Part shown: piece by piece, positions 7,726 through 15,449 of the stretch
Position numbering within the stretch: the stretch's first letter is position 1
How the letters are laid out: every line of letters starts with the position of its first letter
NCBI GenBank assembly: GCA_019416685.1
Contig: DXWV01000008.1
Location: 42,068 to 75,067, forward strand
Direction of reading: 5' to 3'
Length of the DNA stretch: 33,000 nt
From: Bacteroides sp.
Lineage (GTDB): Bacteria > Bacteroidota > Bacteroidia > Bacteroidales > Bacteroidaceae
Notes under the pieces: model-generated
What the model was told of the DNA's origin: nothing
Databases searched by the model: none
Seen by the model: only the letters and a program-made list of their open reading frames with translations
Translations under genes and position numbers: made by a program

Positions 7726-8064
7726 TTAAAAATATGGAAGTGTTTTACATAGACGCTCCATGTGTTTTAGTTCGTTTTCAACCCTAATACTTACATCGAC
7801 ACCATTCACTGAGAACCAACGCTTTTTGCCTTTTCTTATCTCTTTTTGTAAGTCCTCAGATATTAAATTCAGTTTAAGTAAATCCAAAGTTAATGCATCT
7901 TTTGCTATCCTTATTTGAGGATATTTTTTATAATATATATATTCATCCTTACATTTATAGTAAGTTTTAATTCCAAAATTTAAAATTGATTCAATGCTTT
8001 CTATATCCTTTGATATAAATACAATTATTGCATCCATTCTTGCCTTATTCTTTAGAGATTTCAT
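7726..8064 (-). CDS. Unknown protein (112 aa), last gene of the XRE-Fic operon
   Basis: Not recognised. The protein has a beta-like start (MDAIIVFISKDIESIESI), a Lys/Tyr-rich middle (YYKCKDEYIYYKKYP) and a helical Lys-rich C-terminal half; no signal peptide or membrane segment is seen. Its start overlaps the stop of the upstream 69-aa gene by 20 nt if the ATG at 8064 is used. An in-frame ATG at 8037 would give 103 aa and no overlap. Either way the genes look translationally linked. Position after Fic suggests it belongs to the same toxin-antitoxin-like unit, but its role is unknown. Confidence 0.6.
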   Translation of the reverse strand: MKSLKNKARMDAIIVFISKDIESIESILNFGIKTYYKCKDEYIYYKKYPQIRIAKDALTLDLLKLNLISEDLQKEIRKGKKRWFSVNGVDVSIRVENELKHMERLCKTLPYF

Positions 8065-8254
8065 AATGTAAAGGGTTGTTTATCATATATGGAGTATCTT
8101 TGGTTACTCCTGCAGCTTTAATTTCCTGAGTAGTTTCACATTTAAGAAGTTCAAATTCTGGTAATTTCATACAATTTCTAACCTTGTTTACATCGTATCC
8201 ATACCATTCACAGAAAGTCTTTGCTCTCCATGAAATTTTATTTACTTTTTTCAT
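8045..8254 (-). CDS. Unknown small protein (69 aa) between Fic and the 112-aa gene
   Basis: Not recognised. It starts MKKVNKISWRAKTFCEWYGY, is basic at the N-terminus and probably mostly helical, with two central Cys. The Fic stop lies 7 bp upstream and the next gene overlaps its end, so all four leftward genes are probably one transcript. Proteins of this size beside a regulator and a Fic enzyme are often antitoxins or accessory factors; here that is only a guess from context. Confidence 0.6.
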   Translation of the reverse strand: MKKVNKISWRAKTFCEWYGYDVNKVRNCMKLPEFELLKCETTQEIKAAGVTKDTPYMINNPLHYEISKE

Positions 8255-8261
8255 ATTTCAA

Positions 8262-9029
8262 CTATTCCATAATAGTTAAGTACCGTAACAAAGACTCTTT
8301 TTCAGCCTCAGCAACAAGTTTTCGAAAGTCTTCCGGTTTATTTTCTGTATGCGATTTCTCTAAAGCCCTGTAATAGCTTATTTTGGCTTCATTACTGCCT
8401 TTTAATGTGATAAGGGTATAACCATTACGTAAGAGATATAGATTCATCAATAGACGGGAAGTACGTCCGTTACCGTCAATAAACGGATGGATGCGTACAA
8501 GTTCATCATGGAGATAGGTAGCAATAAGAACCGGATGAATCTTTTCTTTTTCCATCTGCTGAAACTTGATAATAAAGTCTTCCATTTGCTTCTCTATCAA
8601 ATAAGGTTGGGGTGGCATATGTGTACTACCTGAAATCATAACAGGGACAGTACGATACTTTCCGGCATTCTCACGATCTATGCCATGAAGAATAAGGGCG
8701 TGTATTTCTTTAATGGTATGTTCGCTTATCTCTATATCCTTTTTCGCAATGTCTTTAATGTAGTCTATTGCTTCCGCATGATTAATTGCTTCTAAGTGCT
8801 CACGCATGGATTTGCCTGATATGGTTACCCCTTCATTTACAACAAGGGCAGTCTCTTGCAAAGTAAGGGTGTTACCCTCTATACGGTTGCTTTCGTAAGT
8901 ATATTCAATATCCAAAGCATCCTGAATCTTTTTCAGTGCTTCTTCAGGGAGCGGACGCAAAGCTGATAATTGTATTTTGAGTGTATCAACTTCATTCAAT
9001 AGTTGTTTCATTTCTTCATTCATGGCCAT
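8262..9029 (-). CDS. Fic family protein, N-terminal self-inhibited class
   Basis: A 255-aa Fic-domain enzyme, predicted to transfer AMP (or another nucleotide part) to a hydroxyl on a target protein. The active-site motif HPFIDGNGRTSR lies at 181-192 with catalytic His181 and the full GNGRxxR. An inhibitory helix motif SNRIEG (47-52), fitting [S/T]xxxE[G/N], sits N-terminal, so Glu51 should block the ATP site. This makes it a class II Fic that does not need a separate inhibitory antitoxin. It is the second gene of a leftward operon, 12 bp after an XRE regulator and 7 bp before an unknown gene. Target unknown; the role could be toxin, phage defence or housekeeping. Confidence 0.92.
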   Translation of the reverse strand: MAMNEEMKQLLNEVDTLKIQLSALRPLPEEALKKIQDALDIEYTYESNRIEGNTLTLQETALVVNEGVTISGKSMREHLEAINHAEAIDYIKDIAKKDIEISEHTIKEIHALILHGIDRENAGKYRTVPVMISGSTHMPPQPYLIEKQMEDFIIKFQQMEKEKIHPVLIATYLHDELVRIHPFIDGNGRTSRLLMNLYLLRNGYTLITLKGSNEAKISYYRALEKSHTENKPEDFRKLVAEAEKESLLRYLTIME

Positions 9030-9041
9030 TCAGCTTTGATA

Positions 9042-9338
9042 TTATAATACTATTTCTCCACGTTCGATACCATTCACCAAATTCCACAAGTCCGGTACAC
9101 TGTTGATATTGTAGTTTGTATCCTTTATTCGGATAACCCCAATTATACAACCGGAAGAAGGTGTAAATAGCTCTGCTATATCAATTTCCAACACATCGGC
9201 AATTTTCTCAAGTAATGGCAACGATGTGTTTCCGTTTGATGCACGACTTAATGTCACCTCCGAAACACCCAATTTCTCTGCAAGTTCTTTTTGTGTGGTA
9301 TTGTGCATTTGGCAAACCTCTTTAATCCTTAGCTTCAT
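9042..9338 (-). CDS. XRE-family helix-turn-helix regulator of the Fic operon
   Basis: A 98-aa protein starting MKLRIKEVCQMHNTTQKELA with a standard Cro/C1-type HTH over residues 1-58: TQKELAEKLGVSEVTLSRAS is the HTH core and LPLLEKIADVLEIDIAELF completes the domain. A C-terminal tail (GVIRIKDTNYNINSVPDLWNL) may mediate dimerisation or bind a partner. I chose the ATG at 9338; an in-frame GTG lies 6 nt upstream. As first gene of the XRE-Fic operon it probably represses its own promoter, whose start region overlaps a palindrome at 9347-9365. Confidence 0.88.
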   Translation of the reverse strand: MKLRIKEVCQMHNTTQKELAEKLGVSEVTLSRASNGNTSLPLLEKIADVLEIDIAELFTPSSGCIIGVIRIKDTNYNINSVPDLWNLVNGIERGEIVL

Positions 9339-9346
9339 ATACACCT

Positions 9347-9518
9347 AATGTTAATTGTTATCATTGTGCAAATATAGAACAAAATATCATTTCAAGATAA
9401 CACCAAACGTTAAATTTACATTTAATGATAATTTTCATTCTTTTTTATTTGACAAGAATTATCATTTACCGTATATTAGCATTGTAAAATTAAAGTTAAA
9501 CGATAATTATAACGATAT
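9347..9518. promoter_or_regulatory. Divergent control region with six AAYGWTAAT-type sites
   Basis: Related copies occur at 9347-9356 (paired with GTTATCATT at 9357-9365), 9406-9415, 9424-9433 (paired with TTTTCATT), 9457-9466 (inverted), 9499-9508 and 9511-9518. The first overlaps the predicted RNA start of the XRE-Fic operon (-7 box TATATTTG, minus strand, 9369-9376). The copy at 9457 lies between the -33 and -7 boxes of the opposite gene. They are likely operators of the XRE protein; binding is inferred. Confidence 0.55.
9448..9479 (+). promoter_or_regulatory. Promoter of the coiled-coil gene at 9517
   Basis: TTTG (9448-9451), 20 bp, then TATATTAG (9472-9479, 7 of 8 match to TAnnTTTG without counting n). 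Expected RNA start is near 9484, about 30 nt before the ATG. Confidence 0.5.
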
Positions 9519-9996
9519 GAAACGATACAACTTATCCCAAATAATGAAAAGAGTACACAACTTATATAACAATGCACGTGCAAAGTACCCGACATTCTCC
9601 GATGCACTCCACAAAAGCTGGAAAATGGCTAAATTCAACGTTCAAGTAACAGAGAGTATCAAGGCTATAGATGCAGAGAAAGAAGCTCAGGAGGCAAAGG
9701 AACAGGAAGCACGGGAACAGGCTGCAATTCGCTCTATTCTTTTTACTGCAGAACAGGAAGCACAACGTATCAAACGTGAAGCAGAAGCCAAAGCACAACG
9801 CATGAGAAACGAGATCGCAGCACGCAAAGCGGGCATCTCTTATGCTGAGTATCAAAATCGTATTAGTCGTTCGATGGGTTACGGCTATGAAAGAAACGAA
9901 CTAACCATAGTAGTTACTGATAGATTTATGTTGACTAAGGGACTACTCACTATTGGGCGGTCCCTTCTGTTGGCACATATTCAAACTATAAATTGA
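9517..9996 (+). CDS. Coiled-coil protein of unknown function (159 aa)
   Basis: The N-terminal 45 residues (MKRYNLSQIMKRVHNLYNNA, then TFSDALHKSWKMAKFN) resemble a short domain found in many small Bacteroides accessory proteins. Residues 50-105 are a charged, Ala/Glu/Gln-rich coiled coil (EAQEAKEQEAREQAA). The C-terminal part is mixed and ends in a hydrophobic stretch (GLLTIGRSLLLAHI). The ATG at 9517 is chosen because it follows a good promoter; the open frame upstream runs through the operator region. It is divergent from the XRE-Fic operon and probably under the same operators. Function unknown. Confidence 0.65.
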   Translation: MKRYNLSQIMKRVHNLYNNARAKYPTFSDALHKSWKMAKFNVQVTESIKAIDAEKEAQEAKEQEAREQAAIRSILFTAEQEAQRIKREAEAKAQRMRNEIAARKAGISYAEYQNRISRSMGYGYERNELTIVVTDRFMLTKGLLTIGRSLLLAHIQTIN

Positions 9997-10031
9997 TTCA
10001 AATTATTCTTTTTCATGAAATCCTGCAAAAC

Positions 10032-10051
10032 GTAGTACCAATGTAGTACCA
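10032..10051 (+). repeat. GTAGTACCA doublet, 11-bp period, near tRNA-Cys
   Basis: GTAGTACCA occurs at 10032-10040 and 10043-10051. The same layout, a doublet with an 11-bp period next to a tRNA, occurs before the integrase at 27238. It may be an integrase arm site or the scar of an integrated element. Confidence 0.4.
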
Positions 10052-10065
10052 TTTTCACTCATTTA

Positions 10066-10103
10066 AAAAGAAAAGCCCTCTCAGAACTCATCTGAAAGGG
10101 TTT
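10066..10103 (-). terminator. Terminator of tRNA-Cys
   Basis: On the minus strand AAACCCTTTCAGA pairs with TCTGAGAGGGCTT across a 5-nt loop, followed by TTCTTTTT. It starts 5 bp past the tRNA 3' end. Confidence 0.75.
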
Positions 10104-10107
10104 ATTG

Positions 10108-10179
10108 AGGTTCCTGGCGGATTCGAACCGCCGTACACGGTTTTGCAGACCGCTGACTAAGCCACTCATCCAAGGAACC
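10108..10179 (-). tRNA. tRNA-Cys (anticodon GCA)
   Basis: A complete cloverleaf on the minus strand: acceptor GGTTCCT/AGGAACC, anticodon loop CTGCAAA with GCA, T arm GGCGG-TTCGAAT-CCGCC and discriminator T73, as expected for Cys. CCA is not encoded. Confidence 0.95.
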
Positions 10180-10200
10180 TTATTTCCTCGTTTGCGGTTG

Positions 10201-10231
10201 CAAAGGTAATACTAATTTTCAAATCACCAAA
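10201..10231 (-). promoter_or_regulatory. Promoter of tRNA-Cys
   Basis: On the minus strand TTTG (10231-10228), 19 bp, then TACCTTTG (10208-10201): a full -33/-7 match. The RNA would start about 17 nt before the tRNA. Confidence 0.65.
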
Positions 10232-10450
10232 CTATCCGCAGCAATTTTTCTTTGGTTGGCTTTTGGTTTCTTTGCATTCCTGTTGCTTCTTGTCAAGCTG
10301 ACGCTTTAATTCACAGCCACTTGCACAGTTTGTACAAGGATTCTCATTATTTTTCGTACGACGAAAAAAATTATAAATTCCATACACAATACGAATCACA
10401 CAAAGAACTAATAATACAGCAACAGCGCATTCCTGCCAGTTCAAAGTCAT
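10232..10450 (-). CDS. FeoB-associated Cys-rich membrane protein (72 aa)
   Basis: A small membrane protein with one N-terminal helix (AVAVLLVLCVIRIVYGIYNFF, about residues 9-29) and a cytosolic Cys-rich tail: CTNCASGC, then QQEC and NCCG at the end. Its ATG overlaps the feoAB stop (ATGA), so the two are translationally coupled. Short Cys-rich partners coded after feoB are known in many anaerobes (FeoB-associated Cys-rich family) and probably handle Fe(II) as it leaves the pore. The start at 10450 is fixed by the overlap and by the membrane helix. Confidence 0.88.
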   Translation of the reverse strand: MTLNWQECAVAVLLVLCVIRIVYGIYNFFRRTKNNENPCTNCASGCELKRQLDKKQQECKETKSQPKKNCCG

Positions 10451-12933
10451 AAAAATAATCCTCCTATCTGATAAACAGCAAAAGTTAATACCCATGCTAA
10501 CACAGTAGTATATCCAGCTGTGAAAAATGCCCATTTCCAACTTCCCGACTCCTGCTTAATAGCTGCAAATGTAGCAATACATGGAAAATATATCAGTACA
10601 AACAACATATAGCAGAAAGCCACAAACGGCGTAATAGGAATTCGTTCACCCAAAGTGGTATCATCCACATTAGCATCATTTGTATAAAGTACACCAAGCG
10701 TACTAACAACCAACTCCTTTGCACCCACCCCGGAAATCAGGCCAATACCCAGTTTCCAATCAAAACCCATAGGCTCGATAACAGGTTCAATGGCTTTTCC
10801 AATCCGCCCGATATAAGAATTCTCCTGTTGTTCGGCTACGGTTTCATAGGCATCGTGATTGGGATAATATCCCAGGAACCAGATAACAACGGATGCAATC
10901 ATAATAATTCCTCCCATTTTGCGAAGATATTGTTCGCCTTTATCCCAGGTATGCCGGAAAATAGATTTCATAGTTGGCATACGATACGGCGGTAATTCCA
11001 TCACAAACGGGGTATCATCTCCTTTAACCAGAAACTTACTGAACAGACGTGCCAATAACACTGCCAACAATATGCCAATACAGTAGATAGAAAACAATAC
11101 CAGCCCCGCATTGTTCGGAAAGAATGCACCTACTAATAAGAGATAAATAGGGAGACGAGCACTACACGACATCAATGGGTTAACAAGCATGGTAACAAGA
11201 CGGCTCTTCCGGTTCTCAATAGTACGAGAGGCCATAATAGCAGGCACATTACATCCGAATCCCATAATCAGAGGAATAAACGATTTACCATGAAGTCCCA
11301 TCTTATGCATTATCTTATCCATAATAAAAGCTGCACGAGCCATATATCCGGAATCTTCCATCAGAGAGATAAAGAAATAGAGAATAAGAATATTAGGCAG
11401 GAAAACAATAACTCCTCCTACTCCACCTACAATACCATCGACCAACATATCTTTCAACGGACCTTCGGACATGTTATTATTTATAAGATTTCCTAATGCC
11501 TCTACCAACCACTCAATCCCCATCATCGGATACTCTCCAAGTACAAACGTACCCTCAAACATGATATACATGAAAAGGAAAAAGATTGGATACCCCCATA
11601 TACGATGTGTCACAATAGAATCAAGCACTTTCGTCATCTGTGCTTTTTCCTGATGATTATCTGTGAAGGTTTCTTTCAGTGCACCACTGATAAAACCATA
11701 CTTAGCATCGGTTATAGCAGATTCACTATCCTCATTCAATGCAGTCATCACACGTTTCGCCGCCTTTTCGCGTATACGGATAATCTCTTCTGCATTGGGC
11801 AAGGTTCGGATAATCCGTTCAACATCCGGATCATTCTCTAAAAGTTTGATCGCAAGAAAACGGGTAGAATATTTAGACCGGATGGCTTCATTTTTTGAAA
11901 TCTCCTCTTTTACCGCATCAATGGCCTTTTCCAAATCGGGCCCATGATTAATATGTATATGGCGGAAAACATGTTCACCCGATTTATGAGGATGAATATA
12001 ATCTTCAAGATGTTCCTCATGATGAGTTTCATCGACATGCGTACGATGCCAATCCTGCAATTCTTTAACTACCTCAGGATTAATATTACCATTTTTATCA
12101 AAGAAATCCCCCCCTTCATAAAGATTAATAATCACATGAAACAGATGATCAATACCTAAATTCCTCTTACAAACAGTGGGAACCATAGGTACGCCGAATA
12201 GTTTACTCAACAGACGATAATCGAGGGTATTGCCACTGGCTTCAAGCTCGTCATACATATTAAGAGCAATTACCATACGGACATTCATATCGATAAGCTG
12301 AGTCGTAAGATAAAGATTACGTTCCAGGTTGGAAGAATCTACAACGTTAATAATTACATCGGGAGTTTCGTCAATAATATGACGACGTACATATATTTCC
12401 TCCGGTGTGTATGCCGAAAGTGAATAAGTACCGGGGAGGTCGACTATTTTAAAATGATAACCTTCAAAGTTGAAATAACCTTCTTTTGCATCGACAGTCA
12501 CCCCACTATAGTTGCCAACATGCTCATGGGCACCGGATGCAAGATTAAACAAAGAGGTCTTTCCACAGTTCGGATTACCAACGAGCGCCACATTGATTGT
12601 TCTTCGCTTACCAAGGGCCAGACGCTTCAATTCCTCTTCACCCGGATGAATATTCTCACTGATACTCTGGTGATAATTCTCTTGTCGCTGTGCCTGTTCT
12701 GCCGCTTCTTGTTCACTTATAATTTCGATCATCTCAGCTTCTTGCCGGCGAAGCGAAATTTCATAACCTAATACTTTGTATTTAATGGGATCTTTCAAAG
12801 GGGCATTGAGTAAAACTTCTACGGTCTTACCTTTAATAAAGCCCATCTCGACAATACGTTTACGAAAACCTCCATGACCGAGTACTTTAACGATAACCCC
12901 CTTCTCTCCTGTTTTTAATTCGGACAAACGCAT
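10447..12933 (-). CDS. feoB: Ferrous iron transporter, FeoA-FeoB fusion
   Basis: Inner-membrane Fe(II) uptake protein, 828 aa. Residues 1-75 are a FeoA (SH3-like) domain fused in front of FeoB, the usual arrangement in Bacteroides. The GTPase domain has G1 GNPNCGKTS (119-127), G3 DLPG (165-168) and G4 NMYD (225-228). The linker at 296-330 is unusually His-rich (THHEEH, HPHKSGEHVFRHIHINH) and may bind metal. The C-terminal half has many membrane helices with the Gate motifs, including GFGCNVPAIMASR and the later SCSARLPIYLLL. The promoter at 12956-12987 is complete and leaves an 18-nt leader. I see no Fur or DtxR-like box with certainty. Confidence 0.96.
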   Translation of the reverse strand: MRLSELKTGEKGVIVKVLGHGGFRKRIVEMGFIKGKTVEVLLNAPLKDPIKYKVLGYEISLRRQEAEMIEIISEQEAAEQAQRQENYHQSISENIHPGEEELKRLALGKRRTINVALVGNPNCGKTSLFNLASGAHEHVGNYSGVTVDAKEGYFNFEGYHFKIVDLPGTYSLSAYTPEEIYVRRHIIDETPDVIINVVDSSNLERNLYLTTQLIDMNVRMVIALNMYDELEASGNTLDYRLLSKLFGVPMVPTVCKRNLGIDHLFHVIINLYEGGDFFDKNGNINPEVVKELQDWHRTHVDETHHEEHLEDYIHPHKSGEHVFRHIHINHGPDLEKAIDAVKEEISKNEAIRSKYSTRFLAIKLLENDPDVERIIRTLPNAEEIIRIREKAAKRVMTALNEDSESAITDAKYGFISGALKETFTDNHQEKAQMTKVLDSIVTHRIWGYPIFFLFMYIMFEGTFVLGEYPMMGIEWLVEALGNLINNNMSEGPLKDMLVDGIVGGVGGVIVFLPNILILYFFISLMEDSGYMARAAFIMDKIMHKMGLHGKSFIPLIMGFGCNVPAIMASRTIENRKSRLVTMLVNPLMSCSARLPIYLLLVGAFFPNNAGLVLFSIYCIGILLAVLLARLFSKFLVKGDDTPFVMELPPYRMPTMKSIFRHTWDKGEQYLRKMGGIIMIASVVIWFLGYYPNHDAYETVAEQQENSYIGRIGKAIEPVIEPMGFDWKLGIGLISGVGAKELVVSTLGVLYTNDANVDDTTLGERIPITPFVAFCYMLFVLIYFPCIATFAAIKQESGSWKWAFFTAGYTTVLAWVLTFAVYQIGGLFL

Positions 12934-12955
12934 ACTTTGTTCTCTTAATTTTCGG

Positions 12956-12987
12956 CAAAGATAACAGATTAGTTCCGAGGAGGCAAA
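12956..12987 (-). promoter_or_regulatory. Promoter of feoAB
   Basis: On the minus strand TTTG (12987-12984), 20 bp, TATCTTTG (12963-12956): a complete Bacteroides promoter. Confidence 0.7.
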
Positions 12988-13086
12988 TTATTTAGAATGT
13001 TTTTAAATAGCGCTTCTCACACGGGGAAGTATACCGGGGATGGAAAAGAATATCTAATTATTAATTATTAATTTAACCACATTGTT

Positions 13087-13094
13087 TATCTTTG
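13087..13094 (+). promoter_or_regulatory. -7 box of tilS, implying a leaderless mRNA
   Basis: TATCTTTG ends only 4 bp before the tilS ATG (13099), so the RNA should start at or next to the start codon. No TTTG lies at the -33 distance. Confidence 0.55.
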
Positions 13095-13098
13095 CGAT

Positions 13099-14412
13099 AT
13101 GATAGAAAAAAAGATTGCACAATATATTGATAATGAGAAGTTATTCTCCTTAAATGCCCGGATAATAGTAGCATTGAGCGGTGGCGCTGATTCGGTAGCA
13201 TTATTACGTATACTTCACACATTAGGATACGACTGTGAAGCTGCTCACTGTAACTTTCATTTACGGGGAACAGAATCAGACAGAGACGAAATGTATGTCC
13301 GAAAGCTATGCAAAACAATAAGAGTCCCATTACATACCATCGATTTTGCGACAAAACAATATTCTATTGAGAAGAAAATATCGATAGAAATGGCAGCACG
13401 CGAATTACGTTATCAATGGTTTGCGGAAGTAAAAGAGAAAACCAAAGCAGATGTCATCGCTGTAGCCCATCATCAGGACGATAGTGTAGAAACTGTACTA
13501 CTCAACCTCATACGAGGAACAGGTATCAATGGATTATTAGGAATACGTCCAAAGAACGGAGATATTGTACGACCACTCCTATGTATCAGTCGAAAAGAAA
13601 TTATAGACTACCTGCAGAATGCCGGGCAAGAATACATGACGGACAGTACAAATCTACAGGACGAATATACGCGTAATAAGATACGCCTGAATCTACTACC
13701 ACTAATGCAGGAGATCAATCCTTTAGTCAAAGAGCATATTATTGACACAAGCAATTATCTGAATGATGTAAATCGGATATATAATAGAGGTATAGAAGAA
13801 GGGAAGCAACGGGTTATAGAGAAAGGCAACATCCGTATTGTTACTCTTTTAAATGAACCTTCACCAGAAGCTTTATTATTCGAGATACTCTATCCGCTTG
13901 GGTTCAACGCAACACAAACAAGAAATATTCTGACTACGCTGGAAGGGCAAACCGGAAAACAGTTTATCAGTAAAGACGGCTGGAGAGTGGTCAAAGACAG
14001 AGAGTTATTATTAATCGACAAAAAAGAAAAACAAGAAACTCCTCCCTTCTGTCTGATTAAAGAAGAGAAAGAATACACAAAAGATTTTATTATTCCACGT
14101 GAAAAGTATATTGCCTGTTTCGATACCGAAAAATTAATTGGAGAACTAAACTTAAGAAAATGGCAAACAGGAGATGTATTTATTCCTTTCGGCATGAAAG
14201 GTAAAAAGAAAGTCAGCGATTATCTGACAGACAGAAAGTTTTCAATTATTCAGAAAGAGAACCAATGGGTATTATGTTGTGGAGACAAAATAATCTGGAT
14301 TATAGGAGAACGAACTGATAACCGCTTCCGGATAGACGAAAAAACCAGGAAAATAACAGTATTCAAGATGTGTGAACAAGTAGTAGATAAACATCTAATA
14401 ATCAACACTTAA
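13099..14412 (+). CDS. tilS: tRNA(Ile)-lysidine synthase
   Basis: TilS adds lysine to C34 of the tRNA-Ile with CAU anticodon, using ATP, so that it reads AUA; it is essential in most bacteria. The 437-aa protein has the PP-loop SGGADS at 27-32, then HCNFHLRG and AVAHHQDDSVETVLLNLIRG of the catalytic N-domain, and the substrate-binding MTDSTN...RNKIR segment. The C-terminal TilS domain (about 340-420) is present, with KWQTGDVFIPFGMKGKKKVSDYL. The PP-loop position from the N-terminus is normal for the family, which supports the ATG at 13099 despite the -7 box lying almost on it. It is divergent from feoAB. Confidence 0.95.
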   Translation: MIEKKIAQYIDNEKLFSLNARIIVALSGGADSVALLRILHTLGYDCEAAHCNFHLRGTESDRDEMYVRKLCKTIRVPLHTIDFATKQYSIEKKISIEMAARELRYQWFAEVKEKTKADVIAVAHHQDDSVETVLLNLIRGTGINGLLGIRPKNGDIVRPLLCISRKEIIDYLQNAGQEYMTDSTNLQDEYTRNKIRLNLLPLMQEINPLVKEHIIDTSNYLNDVNRIYNRGIEEGKQRVIEKGNIRIVTLLNEPSPEALLFEILYPLGFNATQTRNILTTLEGQTGKQFISKDGWRVVKDRELLLIDKKEKQETPPFCLIKEEKEYTKDFIIPREKYIACFDTEKLIGELNLRKWQTGDVFIPFGMKGKKKVSDYLTDRKFSIIQKENQWVLCCGDKIIWIIGERTDNRFRIDEKTRKITVFKMCEQVVDKHLIINT

Positions 14413-14415
14413 AAG

Positions 14416-14498
14416 AATGTACATTATTAACATACAAAAGTGTACATTATTATATAGCAAGAGTGTACACTTTTATATAACAAAAATGTACACTCTTA
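14416..14498. repeat. Four TGTACA palindromes at an exact 23-bp period
   Basis: TGTACA centres the palindromic core RTGTACAY at 14418, 14441, 14464 and 14487, exactly 23 bp apart. The spacers are AT-rich and related (for example TTATTATATAGCAAGA and TTTTATATAACAAAAA). The block fills the gap between tilS and a convergent gene and codes for nothing. It may act as a terminator, a multi-site protein binding array or a short tandem repeat. Confidence 0.75.
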
Positions 14499-14532
14499 CA
14501 ATATCTATTATTCCAGGCTTTTGCGACCTTTA

Positions 14533-15369
14533 TTATAAGATTGTTCTTGGCTCTTTCTGACGAGTAAAACATTGGGAAAGCAATACAGCAAACGGAGTAT
14601 CGTAAACCCTCGCCTGTTGCGTACATGACTTGACACAGGCGCAACACTTAATACATTTTTCTGCATCCGTATGCGTTTCATCTCCTTTTATGATAGCACC
14701 GACAGGACAATGACGTACACATGTACCACAATGTGTGCAAAGACTTTCATCATCCAACCATGGAGTACGTGGTAAGGGGACTCCACTCTTACGTAGTTTT
14801 ATTACCTTATGCAAGAAACGAAATAAAGGGAAAAAGGGTTGTTGCGGACGAGGAATAGAACGGAGATTAACCGGATAAAGAGTCTCCAGACAAGAAGCTG
14901 TCTCGACTTTCATTCTCAACTTCTTACCAAATTCTCTGGCAAGCTCTAAATCATGAGTATCAGGACGACCTGCTGCAATGGGATATTTGGTACTACTATA
15001 AGAATGTTCTCCAATAAAAGTAGCTCCGGCTATTACTTTAAAGCCGTTCAGTAAAACCAAAGTATCCAACTCTGTCAACGCATTTTCGTAAGCACGATTC
15101 CCATAAACTACTACTAAAGCTACCGGAGTATCCGTACCACGAATATTCCCCAAGCGCTCCATAGCCAAAGGAGCTACATGCCCACCATATACAGGAACAA
15201 CAACAATGGCCAGTGCCGAGGTAGAAAGTTCCATTTCATCAACCGGTTTCAAGGTCAAATCCGTCGTTAACACATTTGTTGCCCCCGTTCCATGAACAAT
15301 TGCCTCCCCTACTTGTTTAGAAGTATGGGTAGGCGAAAAATAAATAAGATGAGCTTCAGTAATTATCAT
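14533..15369 (-). CDS. EFR1-type protein: flavodoxin-like domain plus two 4Fe-4S clusters
   Basis: A 278-aa cytosolic redox protein. The N-terminal part (residues 1-160) is flavodoxin-like, with the phosphate-binding loop FSPTHTSKQVG and a VVPVYGGHVAP segment. The C-terminal part is a bacterial ferredoxin domain with CTHCGTCVRHCP and CIKCCACVKSC, enough Cys for two 4Fe-4S clusters. Such EFR1 family proteins pass electrons between flavin and iron-sulfur partners in anaerobes; the partner is unknown. I chose the ATG at 15369; the annotated frame extends 30 nt further upstream. It converges on tilS across the 23-bp repeat block. Confidence 0.88.
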   Translation of the reverse strand: MIITEAHLIYFSPTHTSKQVGEAIVHGTGATNVLTTDLTLKPVDEMELSTSALAIVVVPVYGGHVAPLAMERLGNIRGTDTPVALVVVYGNRAYENALTELDTLVLLNGFKVIAGATFIGEHSYSSTKYPIAAGRPDTHDLELAREFGKKLRMKVETASCLETLYPVNLRSIPRPQQPFFPLFRFLHKVIKLRKSGVPLPRTPWLDDESLCTHCGTCVRHCPVGAIIKGDETHTDAEKCIKCCACVKSCTQQARVYDTPFAVLLSQCFTRQKEPRTIL

Positions 15370-15388
15370 AATATTATAAATTGAGTAA

Positions 15389-15396
15389 CAAAGATA
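15389..15396 (-). promoter_or_regulatory. -7 box of the EFR1-type gene
   Basis: On the minus strand TATCTTTG (15396-15389), a full TAnnTTTG match, about 20 bp before the ATG at 15369. Confidence 0.5.
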
Positions 15397-15449
15397 CACT
15401 TTATAAATGAAAAAAATGATGATTTATTTATGAAACCAAAATTATTTAT

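Noticed and set aside
7726..8254. Naming the two small genes as a known toxin-antitoxin or DUF family
   Set aside because: Their sequences do not fit the families I compared from memory (for example DUF3791/DUF3990).
9355..9516. N-terminal extension of the coiled-coil gene
   Set aside because: The open frame runs through operators and promoter boxes; a good ATG follows at 9517.
10022..10155. Shared GTTTTGCAG between tRNA-Cys and the reverse strand near 10023 as an attachment core
   Set aside because: Only 9 bases and in inverted orientation, unlike the direct repeats expected at att sites.
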